DNA of 64,000 bases from Lutibacter sp. HS1-25. GTDB lineage: Bacteria > Bacteroidota > Bacteroidia > Flavobacteriales > Flavobacteriaceae. The stretch lies in contig NZ_RHLN01000017.1 of assembly GCF_004121075.1 (NCBI RefSeq), forward strand, positions 1-64,000, written 5' to 3'. Both the position numbers and the translations under genes were made by a program. Positions 55,491 through 63,742 of the stretch are shown here, piece after piece (the stretch's first letter is position 1; every line of letters begins with the position of its first letter). The notes below the pieces were generated by a model. It was not told where the DNA came from and did no database searches. It saw nothing but the letters and a program-made list of their open reading frames with translations.

Positions 55491-57227
55491 CTATATTCTA
55501 CTTTGATAAGTGTACAATTCGTAATACCTACCTTTTTTAGCAATCAATTCTTCGTGTTTACCCCGTTCAACAATATTACCATCTTCAACCACTAAAATTT
55601 GATCTGCCTGCTGAATAGTACTTAAACGGTGTGCAATTACAAAGGTAGTTCTGTCTTTCATTAACATTCCCAAACTTTTTTGAATGTACAATTCACTTTG
55701 CGTATCTAAGTTTGAGGTAGCTTCATCTAAAATAATAATATTAGGATCTGCCAATAACGCTCTGGCAATTGAAATTCGCTGACGTTGACCACCAGATAAT
55801 TTTACGCCTCTTTCACCAATAACCGTATCCAAACCTTCCTCAAATCGATCTGTGAATTCATCAACATAAGCTCCTTTAACAGCTTCCAACAATTGAGATT
55901 CTGTTGCATTAGGCCTAGGAAATAATATGTTTTCACGAATTGTACCTTCATATAAAAAATCGTCTTGTAAAACCACCCCCAAATGTTGTCTAAAACTACT
56001 CAAGTTTACTTTAGACAAATCAATACCATCAAGAGATATTTTTCCTTCTGAAGGATTTAAAAATGTTGCAGCCAAACCTGCAATGGTAGATTTTCCAGAA
56101 CCTGAAGAACCAACCAAAGCAGTTACACTTCCCTTTGATGCTTCAAAAGATATGTTATGTAATACTTCTTTTCCTTCATCATAACTAAAAGATACATTGT
56201 CAAAAACTACATCGCCTTTTATTTTATCTAATTGAATAGTTCTAATTTCAGGATTGTCTTCTTCAGTCATATTCATCAATTCTTGAGTACGATCTAAACC
56301 AGCCATTGCTTCGGTTAACTGACTTCCAATATTACTCATTTGTACAATTGGAGCAACCATAAAACCTAACAACAACGTAAATTGAATAAAATCACCCAAA
56401 GTCATCGTATCATTCATCATATAATAACCACCAATTCCCATAATACCAGCCGATGCCAAACCAATTAAAAAAGTTGATGAACTTGTAATTAAAGCTGTTG
56501 CCGTTAAACTTTTTTTAACGTTTAAAAACAGTGTTTCAACACCTTTTTCAAAAGTTTTATTTTCCTGTTCTTCAGCATTAAAACCTTTAATTACACGTAC
56601 ACCATTTAATGTTTCGGTTAATCTACCTGTAACTTCGGCATTAATTTTTCCTCGTGCTTTAAAAATTGGTCTAATAACTCCAAATGCTTTTAGCATTACA
56701 AAAGCAAAAATCAACACAGGAACCAATACCACAATAGTCATTGTAGCATTGATTTTAATCAACCAAATTAATGATAAAATAGCTGTAATTGTACCTCCTA
56801 TTAATTGCACCAACCCTGTTCCAACCAAATTTCGAACACCTTCAACATCGGTCATTACTCTCGAGACCAATGCACCCGATTTGTTATTATCAAAAAAGTT
56901 TATTGGTAGTTTTAAAAGTTTTCTTTGCACTTTTGCTCTTAATAATGAAATTAAATGCTGCGCTTCAACACTTAACAAACGTGTTAATAAAAAAGAAGTA
57001 ATTGCCTGAATTAGCAATGCTAAAACCACTATAATTAACAATTTATACAAACCATCTAGATTGCTATTAGGTACTACATCATCAATCAATGTTTTTGTTT
57101 GATATGGAATTACAAATCCAGCCAAACTTTTTATAACAATTAAAACAATCCCAATAAGAACAATCTTTTTTCTTGGCCATATAAACTCTTTGAAGGCCCA
57201 CGCAAATGAAACTTTATTTTTACTCAT
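55491..57227 (-). CDS. ABC exporter, fused permease-ATPase (MsbA-like)
   Basis: The 578-residue half-transporter has six transmembrane helices (about 1-310) and an ATPase domain (about 335-578) with Walker A GSSGSGKST, signature LSGGQRQRISIARALL, Walker B IIILDEATSNLD, and IAHRLSTIQQAD. This is the exporter branch that includes MsbA (lipid A flippase) and multidrug pumps. The substrate is not decided. ATG start at 57227. It does not share an operon with its neighbours. Confidence 0.94.
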   Translation of the reverse strand: MSKNKVSFAWAFKEFIWPRKKIVLIGIVLIVIKSLAGFVIPYQTKTLIDDVVPNSNLDGLYKLLIIVVLALLIQAITSFLLTRLLSVEAQHLISLLRAKVQRKLLKLPINFFDNNKSGALVSRVMTDVEGVRNLVGTGLVQLIGGTITAILSLIWLIKINATMTIVVLVPVLIFAFVMLKAFGVIRPIFKARGKINAEVTGRLTETLNGVRVIKGFNAEEQENKTFEKGVETLFLNVKKSLTATALITSSSTFLIGLASAGIMGIGGYYMMNDTMTLGDFIQFTLLLGFMVAPIVQMSNIGSQLTEAMAGLDRTQELMNMTEEDNPEIRTIQLDKIKGDVVFDNVSFSYDEGKEVLHNISFEASKGSVTALVGSSGSGKSTIAGLAATFLNPSEGKISLDGIDLSKVNLSSFRQHLGVVLQDDFLYEGTIRENILFPRPNATESQLLEAVKGAYVDEFTDRFEEGLDTVIGERGVKLSGGQRQRISIARALLADPNIIILDEATSNLDTQSELYIQKSLGMLMKDRTTFVIAHRLSTIQQADQILVVEDGNIVERGKHEELIAKKGRYYELYTYQSRI

Positions 57228-57533
57228 AATAGGTGTTAGTCGAAAAAATAACCAATAATTACAATTAAATATTGGTTTAATTAGAATGCTAATTTCAACA
57301 AAAAATGAATAGTAAAAGGCTGTTCAACTAAATAATATTCATAGATTTTATTTTTTTAATGAATTCGCAAAAAAACTTCAAAATATTATACTAAAAATAT
57401 TTTACCAAATGTAATTTATGCGTTTTAAAAATAGACAAAGGCAATATTGCTATGTTATTTAGTACAAAAAATGATTTGAATATTAAAAAATAAACTAAAT
57501 TAGAATTTCAAAAAAAAATCAATAATTAATTAA
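57228..57533. other. 306-base divergent promoter region
   Basis: AT-rich sequence between the ABC exporter (minus strand) and the SDR gene (plus strand). No open frame, no clear TAnnTTTG box and no hairpin terminator were found. Confidence 0.4.
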
Positions 57534-58511
57534 ATGACAAATAACCAACGAATTGCAATTACTGGCGGAAGCGGTCATTTAGGCACTTGTCTTATTGAAT
57601 TACTTATTTCACAAAATTATTTAGTAAAAGCTTTATTTACAAATACCCAACCTACAAAAAAACATAAAAACTTAACTTGGGTAAAGGGTGATATTTGCGA
57701 CAATACTGCTATTGATTTTTTACTTAAAGATTGCAACGCAGTAATACACAGCGCTGGAATGATTTCAATAGGTTCAAAAAACACAGATGAAATTTACCAC
57801 GTAAATGTTACTGGTACAGAAACTATTATAAAATCTTGTTTAAATTTACCAACTATAAAACTGATTCACATTAGCTCTTCCAATGCGGTAAAAGAGTGCA
57901 AAGACACTGAAATTTTTAACGAGAATAGACCTTATAAAACTTCAAAAGATTTCACATATTCATATACAAAAGCATTGGCTGAACAAGTGGTTTTAAAAGC
58001 TATTGAAAACAACAATTTAAATGCCTGTATTATTAGACCTACTTCAATTGTTGGTCCGCCTGATAACAAACTATCTTTATTAGGACAAACTATTTTAAAT
58101 TTATCGCTAAACAAAATACCTGTAATAACAACTGGTGGCTATAATTTGGTAGATGTTAGAGATGTTTCACAAACCATTATAAATAGTTTAGAAAATGGCA
58201 AAAAAGGAGCCATTTATTTAGTTGGCGGACAATATTTAACCGTTAAAGAAATTGCTTTAGCATCAAACCCAACAAAAATACCCCTTGAGATTCCTTTAAA
58301 TTTATTGTTGTTTATGATGCCTTTGATAAATGCCTATCAGAAATTATTTGATTTAAAATGGCCTATTACCAAAGAGAGCTTGGTTACTTTAAAATATGCG
58401 CCAAAAAGAATGGATTTTTCAAAAGCAACAAAGGAATTAAATCATAATTGCAGACCAATAACTGAATCTATTGAAGATTTAAAGCTTTGGTTTCAAATAA
58501 AAAACACATAA
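57534..58511 (+). CDS. Extended SDR, NAD(P)-dependent epimerase/3beta-HSD-like
   Basis: The 325-residue extended SDR has the nucleotide-binding motif TGGSGHLGT (about 10-18), HSAGMISI, the Tyr-x3-Lys pair in YSYTKALAEQ, and RPTSIVGP. It resembles dihydroflavonol reductase/3beta-hydroxysteroid dehydrogenase-like enzymes rather than UDP-sugar epimerases by its C-terminal part. The stop at 58511 abuts the ATG of the steroid 5-alpha-reductase homologue at 58512, so the two enzymes are certainly co-translated. A reduction or oxidation of a sterol or terpenoid is an inference from the pair. Confidence 0.9.
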   Translation: MTNNQRIAITGGSGHLGTCLIELLISQNYLVKALFTNTQPTKKHKNLTWVKGDICDNTAIDFLLKDCNAVIHSAGMISIGSKNTDEIYHVNVTGTETIIKSCLNLPTIKLIHISSSNAVKECKDTEIFNENRPYKTSKDFTYSYTKALAEQVVLKAIENNNLNACIIRPTSIVGPPDNKLSLLGQTILNLSLNKIPVITTGGYNLVDVRDVSQTIINSLENGKKGAIYLVGGQYLTVKEIALASNPTKIPLEIPLNLLLFMMPLINAYQKLFDLKWPITKESLVTLKYAPKRMDFSKATKELNHNCRPITESIEDLKLWFQIKNT

Positions 58512-59261
58512 ATGACTTTAGAAACTTTAAATTTAATTTGTATAATTTGGTCTGTAATTGCAGTTGCAACCTATGTTTTATTACAATTTGTTACTGCTCC
58601 TTATGGCAGACATACAGCCAAAGGTTGGGGTTTAGAAATTTCGAATAGAGTTGGCTGGATTTTAATGGAACTGCCTTCGTTTTTAATTATACTTTATTTT
58701 TACATCTCATCAAATCAAAGTAATTACGCCGCTTTTTTAAGTATGCTTTGGCTGTTTCATTATTTAAACAGAACTTTTATTTTTCCGTTTAGAATAAGAA
58801 CAAAAGGTAAAAAAATGCCTTTAGCAATTGTGTTTTCAGCTATATTTTTTAATTTTTTTAATGCTGGATTAAATGGCTATTATTTAGCAAATTTTGAAAC
58901 CTATACAAAAACAAACTTTAGTGACTGGAATTTTATTTTAGGAATTACACTATTTGTAATTGGATTTACAATCAATCAAATAAGCGACAATATCTTAATT
59001 CATTTAAGAAAACCAGGAGAAATTGACTATAAAATTCCGAAAGGATTTTTGTTTAACTATATTTCTTGTCCAAATTTATTTGGAGAATTTATACAATGGT
59101 TTGGTTTTGCCTTAATAGCTTGGAATTTTCCTGCAACCACTTTTTTAATTTGGACAGCAGCTAACCTATTTCCAAGAGCTATAAAACACCACAAATGGTA
59201 TTTAGCAAATTTTAAAGACTATCCTAAAAACAGAAAGGCAATATTTCCAAAAATATGGTAA
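58512..59261 (+). CDS. 3-oxo-5-alpha-steroid 4-dehydrogenase (SRD5A) homologue
   Basis: The 249-residue membrane protein has about 6-7 transmembrane helices. It matches human SRD5A1/2 along its length: LMELPSF (Glu53, equivalent to SRD5A2 Glu57), LFHYLNRTFIFPFR (Tyr84, equivalent to Tyr91), HLRKPGEIDYKIPKGFLF, YISCPNLFGEFIQWFGFAL, and HHKWYLANFKDYPKNRKAI at the C-terminus. Both catalytic residues and the NADPH-binding region are kept. It should reduce the 4,5 double bond of a 3-oxo-4-ene substrate. It directly follows the SDR gene and ends at the convergent helicase stop with no gap. Confidence 0.93.
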   Translation: MTLETLNLICIIWSVIAVATYVLLQFVTAPYGRHTAKGWGLEISNRVGWILMELPSFLIILYFYISSNQSNYAAFLSMLWLFHYLNRTFIFPFRIRTKGKKMPLAIVFSAIFFNFFNAGLNGYYLANFETYTKTNFSDWNFILGITLFVIGFTINQISDNILIHLRKPGEIDYKIPKGFLFNYISCPNLFGEFIQWFGFALIAWNFPATTFLIWTAANLFPRAIKHHKWYLANFKDYPKNRKAIFPKIW

Positions 59262-60377
59262 TTATTTAATTTCAATAAATTTAATATCCAATTCCTTTTG
59301 AATTTCATGAATTTTTTGAATTTCATTTGGAACAATTAAAGCAATAGAGTAACCTGTTTTTCCTGCTCTGGCAGTTCTTCCACTTCTATGTGTGTAATAT
59401 TCTAATTGTTCAGGTAATTGATGATGAATAATAAAAGCTAAATTATTTACGTCAATTCCACGTGCTGAAACATCTGTAGAAATTAAAACTTGTAAACTAC
59501 CATTTTTAAAAGCACGCATTACTTTTTCACGGTCTTTTTGTTGCATATCACCCTCTAAAGCTTCAACTGAAAAACCTTCTGCTTTCAATTGCTCTGTTAA
59601 AGTCTGCGTACCAGCCTTAGTTCTACAAAATATAATCCCTCTATCATCTCCTCTACGTTCCAATAAATTAATCAAAACATTGACTTTATCCTTAACTTCT
59701 GTTCTTATAAACTGATGTGTAATGTTTTCATTTACCAAAGCATTTTTATTAACTGCAATTCTTGGCGCATTAACATCCATATAAGCCTTTACAATCTTTT
59801 TAATTTCTTCGGGCATTGTTGCCGAAAAAAGCCAAGTATTACTAGAGCCACTTGTAAATTTTAAAATTCTGTTTAAATCTTGTTTAAAACCCATACTCAA
59901 CATTTCATCAGCTTCATCTAAAACAATTGTTTTTATGTGTTTTAAATCTACATCTCCACGCTCAATTAAATCTATTAACCTTCCTGGAGTTGCTACAATA
60001 ATATGTGTAGTACGCTTTAATGCAACTATTTGTTTTTCAATTTTTTCACCACCATAAACACCTTCAATAAATATTTTTTGATCAAGATATTTGGTAAATT
60101 TGAACAATTGCTTTTTAATTTGTTGCGCCAATTCTCTGGTTGGAGCCAATATCAAACCTTGTACACTGTCAAATGACGGATCTACAGCATGCAATAAAGG
60201 TAATCCAAAAGCAGCCGTTTTACCAGTACCAGTTTGTGCTAAACCAATAAAATCTGTTTTTGAATTTAGTAAAACAGGAATTGCTTTTTCTTGAATTTCG
60301 GTAGGTTTTTTTATACCCAATTCTTTTAATCCTAAGATATATTCTTTTTGAATACCTAATGCTGAAAATGTTGACAT
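59262..60377 (-). CDS. DEAD-box RNA helicase, RhlE-like
   Basis: The 371-residue helicase has GLAQTGTGKTAAFGLPLL (motif I), LDEADEMLSMGF (DEAD), SATMPEEI, and HRSGRTARAGKTG (motif VI). It stops soon after motif VI, with no RNA-binding extension and no basic tail, unlike the helicase at 38063. It resembles minimal RhlE-type enzymes. Its stop codon directly adjoins that of the 5-alpha-reductase gene (0 bases between), so no terminator separates them. The start is ATG 60377 with the shared extended promoter 18 bases upstream. Confidence 0.95.
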   Translation of the reverse strand: MSTFSALGIQKEYILGLKELGIKKPTEIQEKAIPVLLNSKTDFIGLAQTGTGKTAAFGLPLLHAVDPSFDSVQGLILAPTRELAQQIKKQLFKFTKYLDQKIFIEGVYGGEKIEKQIVALKRTTHIIVATPGRLIDLIERGDVDLKHIKTIVLDEADEMLSMGFKQDLNRILKFTSGSSNTWLFSATMPEEIKKIVKAYMDVNAPRIAVNKNALVNENITHQFIRTEVKDKVNVLINLLERRGDDRGIIFCRTKAGTQTLTEQLKAEGFSVEALEGDMQQKDREKVMRAFKNGSLQVLISTDVSARGIDVNNLAFIIHHQLPEQLEYYTHRSGRTARAGKTGYSIALIVPNEIQKIHEIQKELDIKFIEIK

Positions 60378-60395
60378 ACTTTATATTTATAGAAA

Positions 60396-60411
60396 TGCAA
60401 ATGTACGTTTA
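60396..60411 (-). promoter_or_regulatory. Extended promoter box of the RhlE-like gene (TAAACGTACATTTGCA on the minus strand)
   Basis: The plus-strand sequence TGCAAATGTACGTTTA reads TAAACGTACATTTGCA on the minus strand and contains TACATTTG. It matches 15 of 16 bases of the box at 39976 before the other DEAD-box gene. Confidence 0.6.
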
Positions 60412-60455
60412 TTTAAAAGCTATTTAACTACAACTTTTAAAATTTAAAAACGCAT

Positions 60456-60485
60456 AAAAAAAGCCACTTTTAAAGTAGCTTTTGT
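60456..60485 (-). terminator. Intrinsic terminator of the cold-shock-domain gene
   Basis: AAAAGCCACTTT (60459-60470) pairs with AAAGTAGCTTTT (60472-60483) with one C-A mismatch. On the minus strand it is followed by a run of T. It lies about 20 bases after the stop at 60506. Confidence 0.75.
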
Positions 60486-60505
60486 AAATTTTATTTATTT
60501 AAAAA

Positions 60506-60946
60506 TTAAATCTTTTTAACTCTTACAGCGTTCATTCCTTTTAATCCTCTTTCAAGTTCAAAAGTAACTTTGTCATTCTCAGCTACTTGATCAATCAAAC
60601 CACTTACATGAACAAAGTGTTTTTCTTGAGAAACACTGTCTATAATAAATCCAAAACCTTTTGAAGTATCAAAAAATGAAACTTTACCTTGTTTTGCAAC
60701 TTCTTCTTCTTCTATTCTATCTTCCTTTTTAGGAATTCCAATTTCAATACTTGAAGCATCAACTTTAATTTTTTTAGTTGGATCCGGTGGTGTATCAGTT
60801 AACTGTCCAAATTCATCAACATAAATAAACTCATTTTCTTGACCTCCAGCTTTACGCTCTTCTTTTCTAAGTAGTTTATCTTTTTTCTTCTTTAGACGTT
60901 TTTTTTCTCTTTCTTTTTTACCAAAGGTTTCTTGTGATCCAGCCAT
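60506..60946 (-). CDS. Cold-shock-domain protein with basic N-terminal extension
   Basis: The 146-residue protein has a very basic N-terminus (KKEREKKRLKKKKDKLLRKE, about 10-29), an acidic middle, and a C-terminal cold-shock domain (about 86-146) with the RNP1 motif KGFGFI and RNP2-like HFVHVSGL. It binds single-stranded RNA or DNA, perhaps as a chaperone. The N-terminal extension is larger than in CspA and is typical of a flavobacterial subgroup. A candidate promoter at 61122 would give a leader of about 170 bases, as cold-shock genes often have. It lies 128 bases upstream of the RhlE-like helicase start on the same strand. Confidence 0.92.
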   Translation of the reverse strand: MAGSQETFGKKEREKKRLKKKKDKLLRKEERKAGGQENEFIYVDEFGQLTDTPPDPTKKIKVDASSIEIGIPKKEDRIEEEEVAKQGKVSFFDTSKGFGFIIDSVSQEKHFVHVSGLIDQVAENDKVTFELERGLKGMNAVRVKKI

Positions 60947-61121
60947 TAATTATTAAAGTTAATTTTAAAAGTTATACTGTTATTTCCTAAACAGTTAAGG
61001 TTGTATTTCTATGAAATTTAAGATGAAGCTTTGAATTTATTTATAGGATAAAAAAAAACATCATTTTAAAGCTAAGTTGAAATCACTCTCTTACAGCACC
61101 TTAAAGGTACTAAAAGTTATG

Positions 61122-61129
61122 CAAATATA
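61122..61129 (-). promoter_or_regulatory. -7 box of the cold-shock-domain gene (TATATTTG on the minus strand)
   Basis: CAAATATA on the plus strand reads TATATTTG on the minus strand. It lies about 175 bases upstream of the ATG at 60946, so the transcript would have a long leader. Confidence 0.45.
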
Positions 61130-61169
61130 TAATTTACTTTTTAATTTTAATCATTCATATCCCAAATAA

Positions 61170-61670
61170 TTAATCTAAAATTTTTGAAGCATTCATTTCT
61201 AATGCTTGTCTTTCCCAAATTTTATACTTCACTTCTACTGTATCTGGAACATAAATAACAATTGGTAATTTACTATTATAAGGTATCATTTTTGAAATTG
61301 ATATCACAAATTTCTCACTCGTATCAGAATCTGGACAAGCCATTAAAGTACTTCTTAATTTACCATTACTTACAAATTGATAATAATTATATCCCCATCC
61401 TGAAAGATTTTCTTCTGTAAATTGTCCCATTAAACTATGTTTGTTGCAATCTACTATGGCATTTTTACCGGCATACACCTCAATTTGAAAATCACTTTCA
61501 TTGTCTTTTGGTTCTAATGCTATATAAACAAGTTTATAACCTTCATTTGCTTTTGGAAACATTGTTAAATCAATAGATTGTTCCATTGGATTTTGCTGAG
61601 CACTTATTTTTGATTTTTCTGAAACAAACAGACTTATAACCAATACTAAAAATATCGTTTTTTTTATCAT
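61170..61670 (-). CDS. eco: Ecotin-family serine protease inhibitor
   Basis: The 166-residue periplasmic protein has a signal peptide and the ecotin fold: MFPKANEGYKLVYIALEPKD, IVDCNKHSLMGQ, LSGWGYNYYQF, MACPDS, and YNSKLPIVIYVPDTVEVKYK near the C-terminus. The disulfide cysteines (Cys75, Cys112) are kept. The reactive-loop P1 residue, Met84 in E. coli ecotin, is Leu109 here (STLMACPD). Ecotin inhibits trypsin-fold proteases as a dimer. P1 Leu suggests chymotrypsin- or elastase-like targets. Stands alone, 184 bases from a divergent gene. Confidence 0.95.
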   Translation of the reverse strand: MIKKTIFLVLVISLFVSEKSKISAQQNPMEQSIDLTMFPKANEGYKLVYIALEPKDNESDFQIEVYAGKNAIVDCNKHSLMGQFTEENLSGWGYNYYQFVSNGKLRSTLMACPDSDTSEKFVISISKMIPYNSKLPIVIYVPDTVEVKYKIWERQALEMNASKILD

Positions 61671-61854
61671 CTTTATATATTTTCAATGATGTTTCAAAAA
61701 ATATGCCATTATTAATATTTATCAAATTTTAAAATCTTTACAACCAAACTCGTTAATTTAATAATTAGTTAAAATCAAACTTGCTAAAATCCAAATATTT
61801 AGCTAATTTGTAAACTTTAAATTATTATTTAAATCCGTTTTAATATTTTAAATT

Positions 61855-62286
61855 ATGACAATAGCAACAAAAAAACCAATTATATCATTTTGGATTATTA
61901 GTGTACTTGCTTTGCTTTGGAATATTGCTGGTGTTTTTGCATATTTAAGTCAAGCTTATATGTCAGACGAAATTATTGCAACATTATCTGTACCAGAACA
62001 GCTTTATCACAACAATGTTGCTCCTTGGGCTACAGCAGCCTTTGCAATAGCAGTTTTTGGTGGTTTTTTTGGTAGCCTTGCTTTGTTATTTCGAAAAAAA
62101 ATATCGATTTTACTTTATATTATTTCATTAATTGCAGTAATAGTGCAAGCAATTTATAATTTTTTAATACAAAAATTTATGCCTGTCGAATATTCACAAA
62201 TGATTTGGTCATTTGTTGTTATTTTTATTGCTGCTTTGTTGGTAAAATTTTCTAAAGATGCTCTCAAAAAAGAATTTTTATTTTAA
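61855..62286 (+). CDS. Small integral membrane protein, four helices, unknown function
   Basis: The 143-residue protein has four predicted transmembrane helices (about 10-30, 55-80, 85-105, 115-135) with an extracytoplasmic loop containing MSDEIIATLSVPEQLYHNNVAPWA. Related proteins in flavobacteria are often labelled only as membrane or sugar-transporter-like. No catalytic or transport motif is visible. It stands alone on the plus strand. Confidence 0.8.
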   Translation: MTIATKKPIISFWIISVLALLWNIAGVFAYLSQAYMSDEIIATLSVPEQLYHNNVAPWATAAFAIAVFGGFFGSLALLFRKKISILLYIISLIAVIVQAIYNFLIQKFMPVEYSQMIWSFVVIFIAALLVKFSKDALKKEFLF

Positions 62287-62493
62287 ACTCCTTTGGTTAT
62301 ATAAGACACCTACAAACTTTTAATACATTCAAAATAAGCAATCTAACTTTATTCGTAAATTTCATAGAGAACATTATATCATTAAATAAAATCCTAAATG
62401 AAGTTTATTTAACACATCGTTTTTTTTTAATTAACTGCTTTTTATATCCTAATTTTACATAAAACATGATAAAGTTCTTACATTTGATCACTT

Positions 62494-63729
62494 ATGAAAA
62501 AACTTTTAATTATAGGATTGGTTTGGCCTGAACCCAATTCAACTGCTGCCGGAAGCAGAATGCTACAACTTATTGAGCTATTTCAAAAAAAAAATTATTC
62601 AATAACTTTTGCTTGTGCTGCCTCTAAAACAAACAATTCGTTTTTATTAGAAACATTAAATATAAAAACTTTTGAAATTCAGTTAAACAACAAAAGTTTT
62701 GATGATTTTTCAAAAAAAATCGATCCAAATATTGTATTATTTGACAGGTATTTAACTGAAGAACAGTTTGGTTGGAGAATAACCGAAAACTGTCCGAATG
62801 CAATTAAAATATTAGATACGGAAGATTTGCATTTTTTAAGAAATGCACGACAATTAGCGTATAAAAATGACACTAAAATTTCATTAAAATTATTAATTAA
62901 TGATATTACAAAGCGAGAAATTGCTAGTATTTACAGATGCGATTTAACTTTAATTATTTCGAAATTTGAACTAAAATTACTTAAAAAAACTTTCAAAATA
63001 CCAAAATCAATTTTAGAGTATACTCCGTTTTTATTAGAAAAAATTTCAGAAAAAACAATAAAACAATACCCATCATTTAAAGATCGTTTACATTTTATAA
63101 CTATTGGAAACTTTAAACATGAACCCAATTGGAATGCCGTATTATATTTAAAATCTACTATTTGGCCTTTAATTAAAAAAGAACTTCCTAACGCAGAAAT
63201 GCACATTTATGGAGCATACTCTTCACAAAAAGTTCAGCAATTACACAATTTAAAAGAAGGTTTTTTAATAAAAGGTTGGGCTGAAAATTTAGAAAACGTA
63301 TTTACAAATGCCAAAGTATGTTTGGCTCCTTTACAATTTGGTGCTGGTTTAAAAGGCAAACTTATAGATGCTATGCTTTTTGGAACACCTAGTGTTACCA
63401 CCAAAATTGGTGCAGAAGCTATGCATAAAAAATTACCTTGGAACGGGTTTATTTGTGATACACCCAAACAATTTGCTCAAAAATCGGTTGAACTGTACAC
63501 CAACCAAAATACTTGGGAAACTTCACAAACAAATGGCATTAAAATTATTAATACTTGTTATGACAACATTAAATATGGCCAAAAACTAATAAAACGTATT
63601 GAAAAAATACAATCTAATTTAACAAGTCACCGCTTAAATAATTTTATGGGGGCAATTTTTGAACATCACACCTTAAAAAGCACAAAATATATGTCGAAAT
63701 GGATTGAAGAAAAAAATAAAAAAGGATAA
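62494..63729 (+). CDS. Glycosyltransferase, GT-B fold (family 4/1-like)
   Basis: The 411-residue cytoplasmic enzyme starts with an N-terminal Rossmann-like domain (LLIIGLVWPEPNSTAAGSRM) and has a donor-binding C-domain with FITIGNFKHEPNWNAV, FLIKGWAENLENVF and APLQFGAGLKGKLIDAMLFG. This pattern fits GT4-like enzymes transferring a nucleotide sugar. Acceptor and donor are unknown. A TACATTTG box lies only 7 bases before the ATG, so transcription may start within the first few bases of the gene, giving a leaderless mRNA, if the box is used. Confidence 0.9.
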   Translation: MKKLLIIGLVWPEPNSTAAGSRMLQLIELFQKKNYSITFACAASKTNNSFLLETLNIKTFEIQLNNKSFDDFSKKIDPNIVLFDRYLTEEQFGWRITENCPNAIKILDTEDLHFLRNARQLAYKNDTKISLKLLINDITKREIASIYRCDLTLIISKFELKLLKKTFKIPKSILEYTPFLLEKISEKTIKQYPSFKDRLHFITIGNFKHEPNWNAVLYLKSTIWPLIKKELPNAEMHIYGAYSSQKVQQLHNLKEGFLIKGWAENLENVFTNAKVCLAPLQFGAGLKGKLIDAMLFGTPSVTTKIGAEAMHKKLPWNGFICDTPKQFAQKSVELYTNQNTWETSQTNGIKIINTCYDNIKYGQKLIKRIEKIQSNLTSHRLNNFMGAIFEHHTLKSTKYMSKWIEEKNKKG

Positions 63730-63742
63730 AAAACTGTTTAAT

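Noticed and set aside
55413-55595. 60-residue plus-strand ORF covering the AATTCGAAATTC repeat
   Set aside because: It runs through repeat DNA into the ABC transporter in antisense and has no protein-like features.
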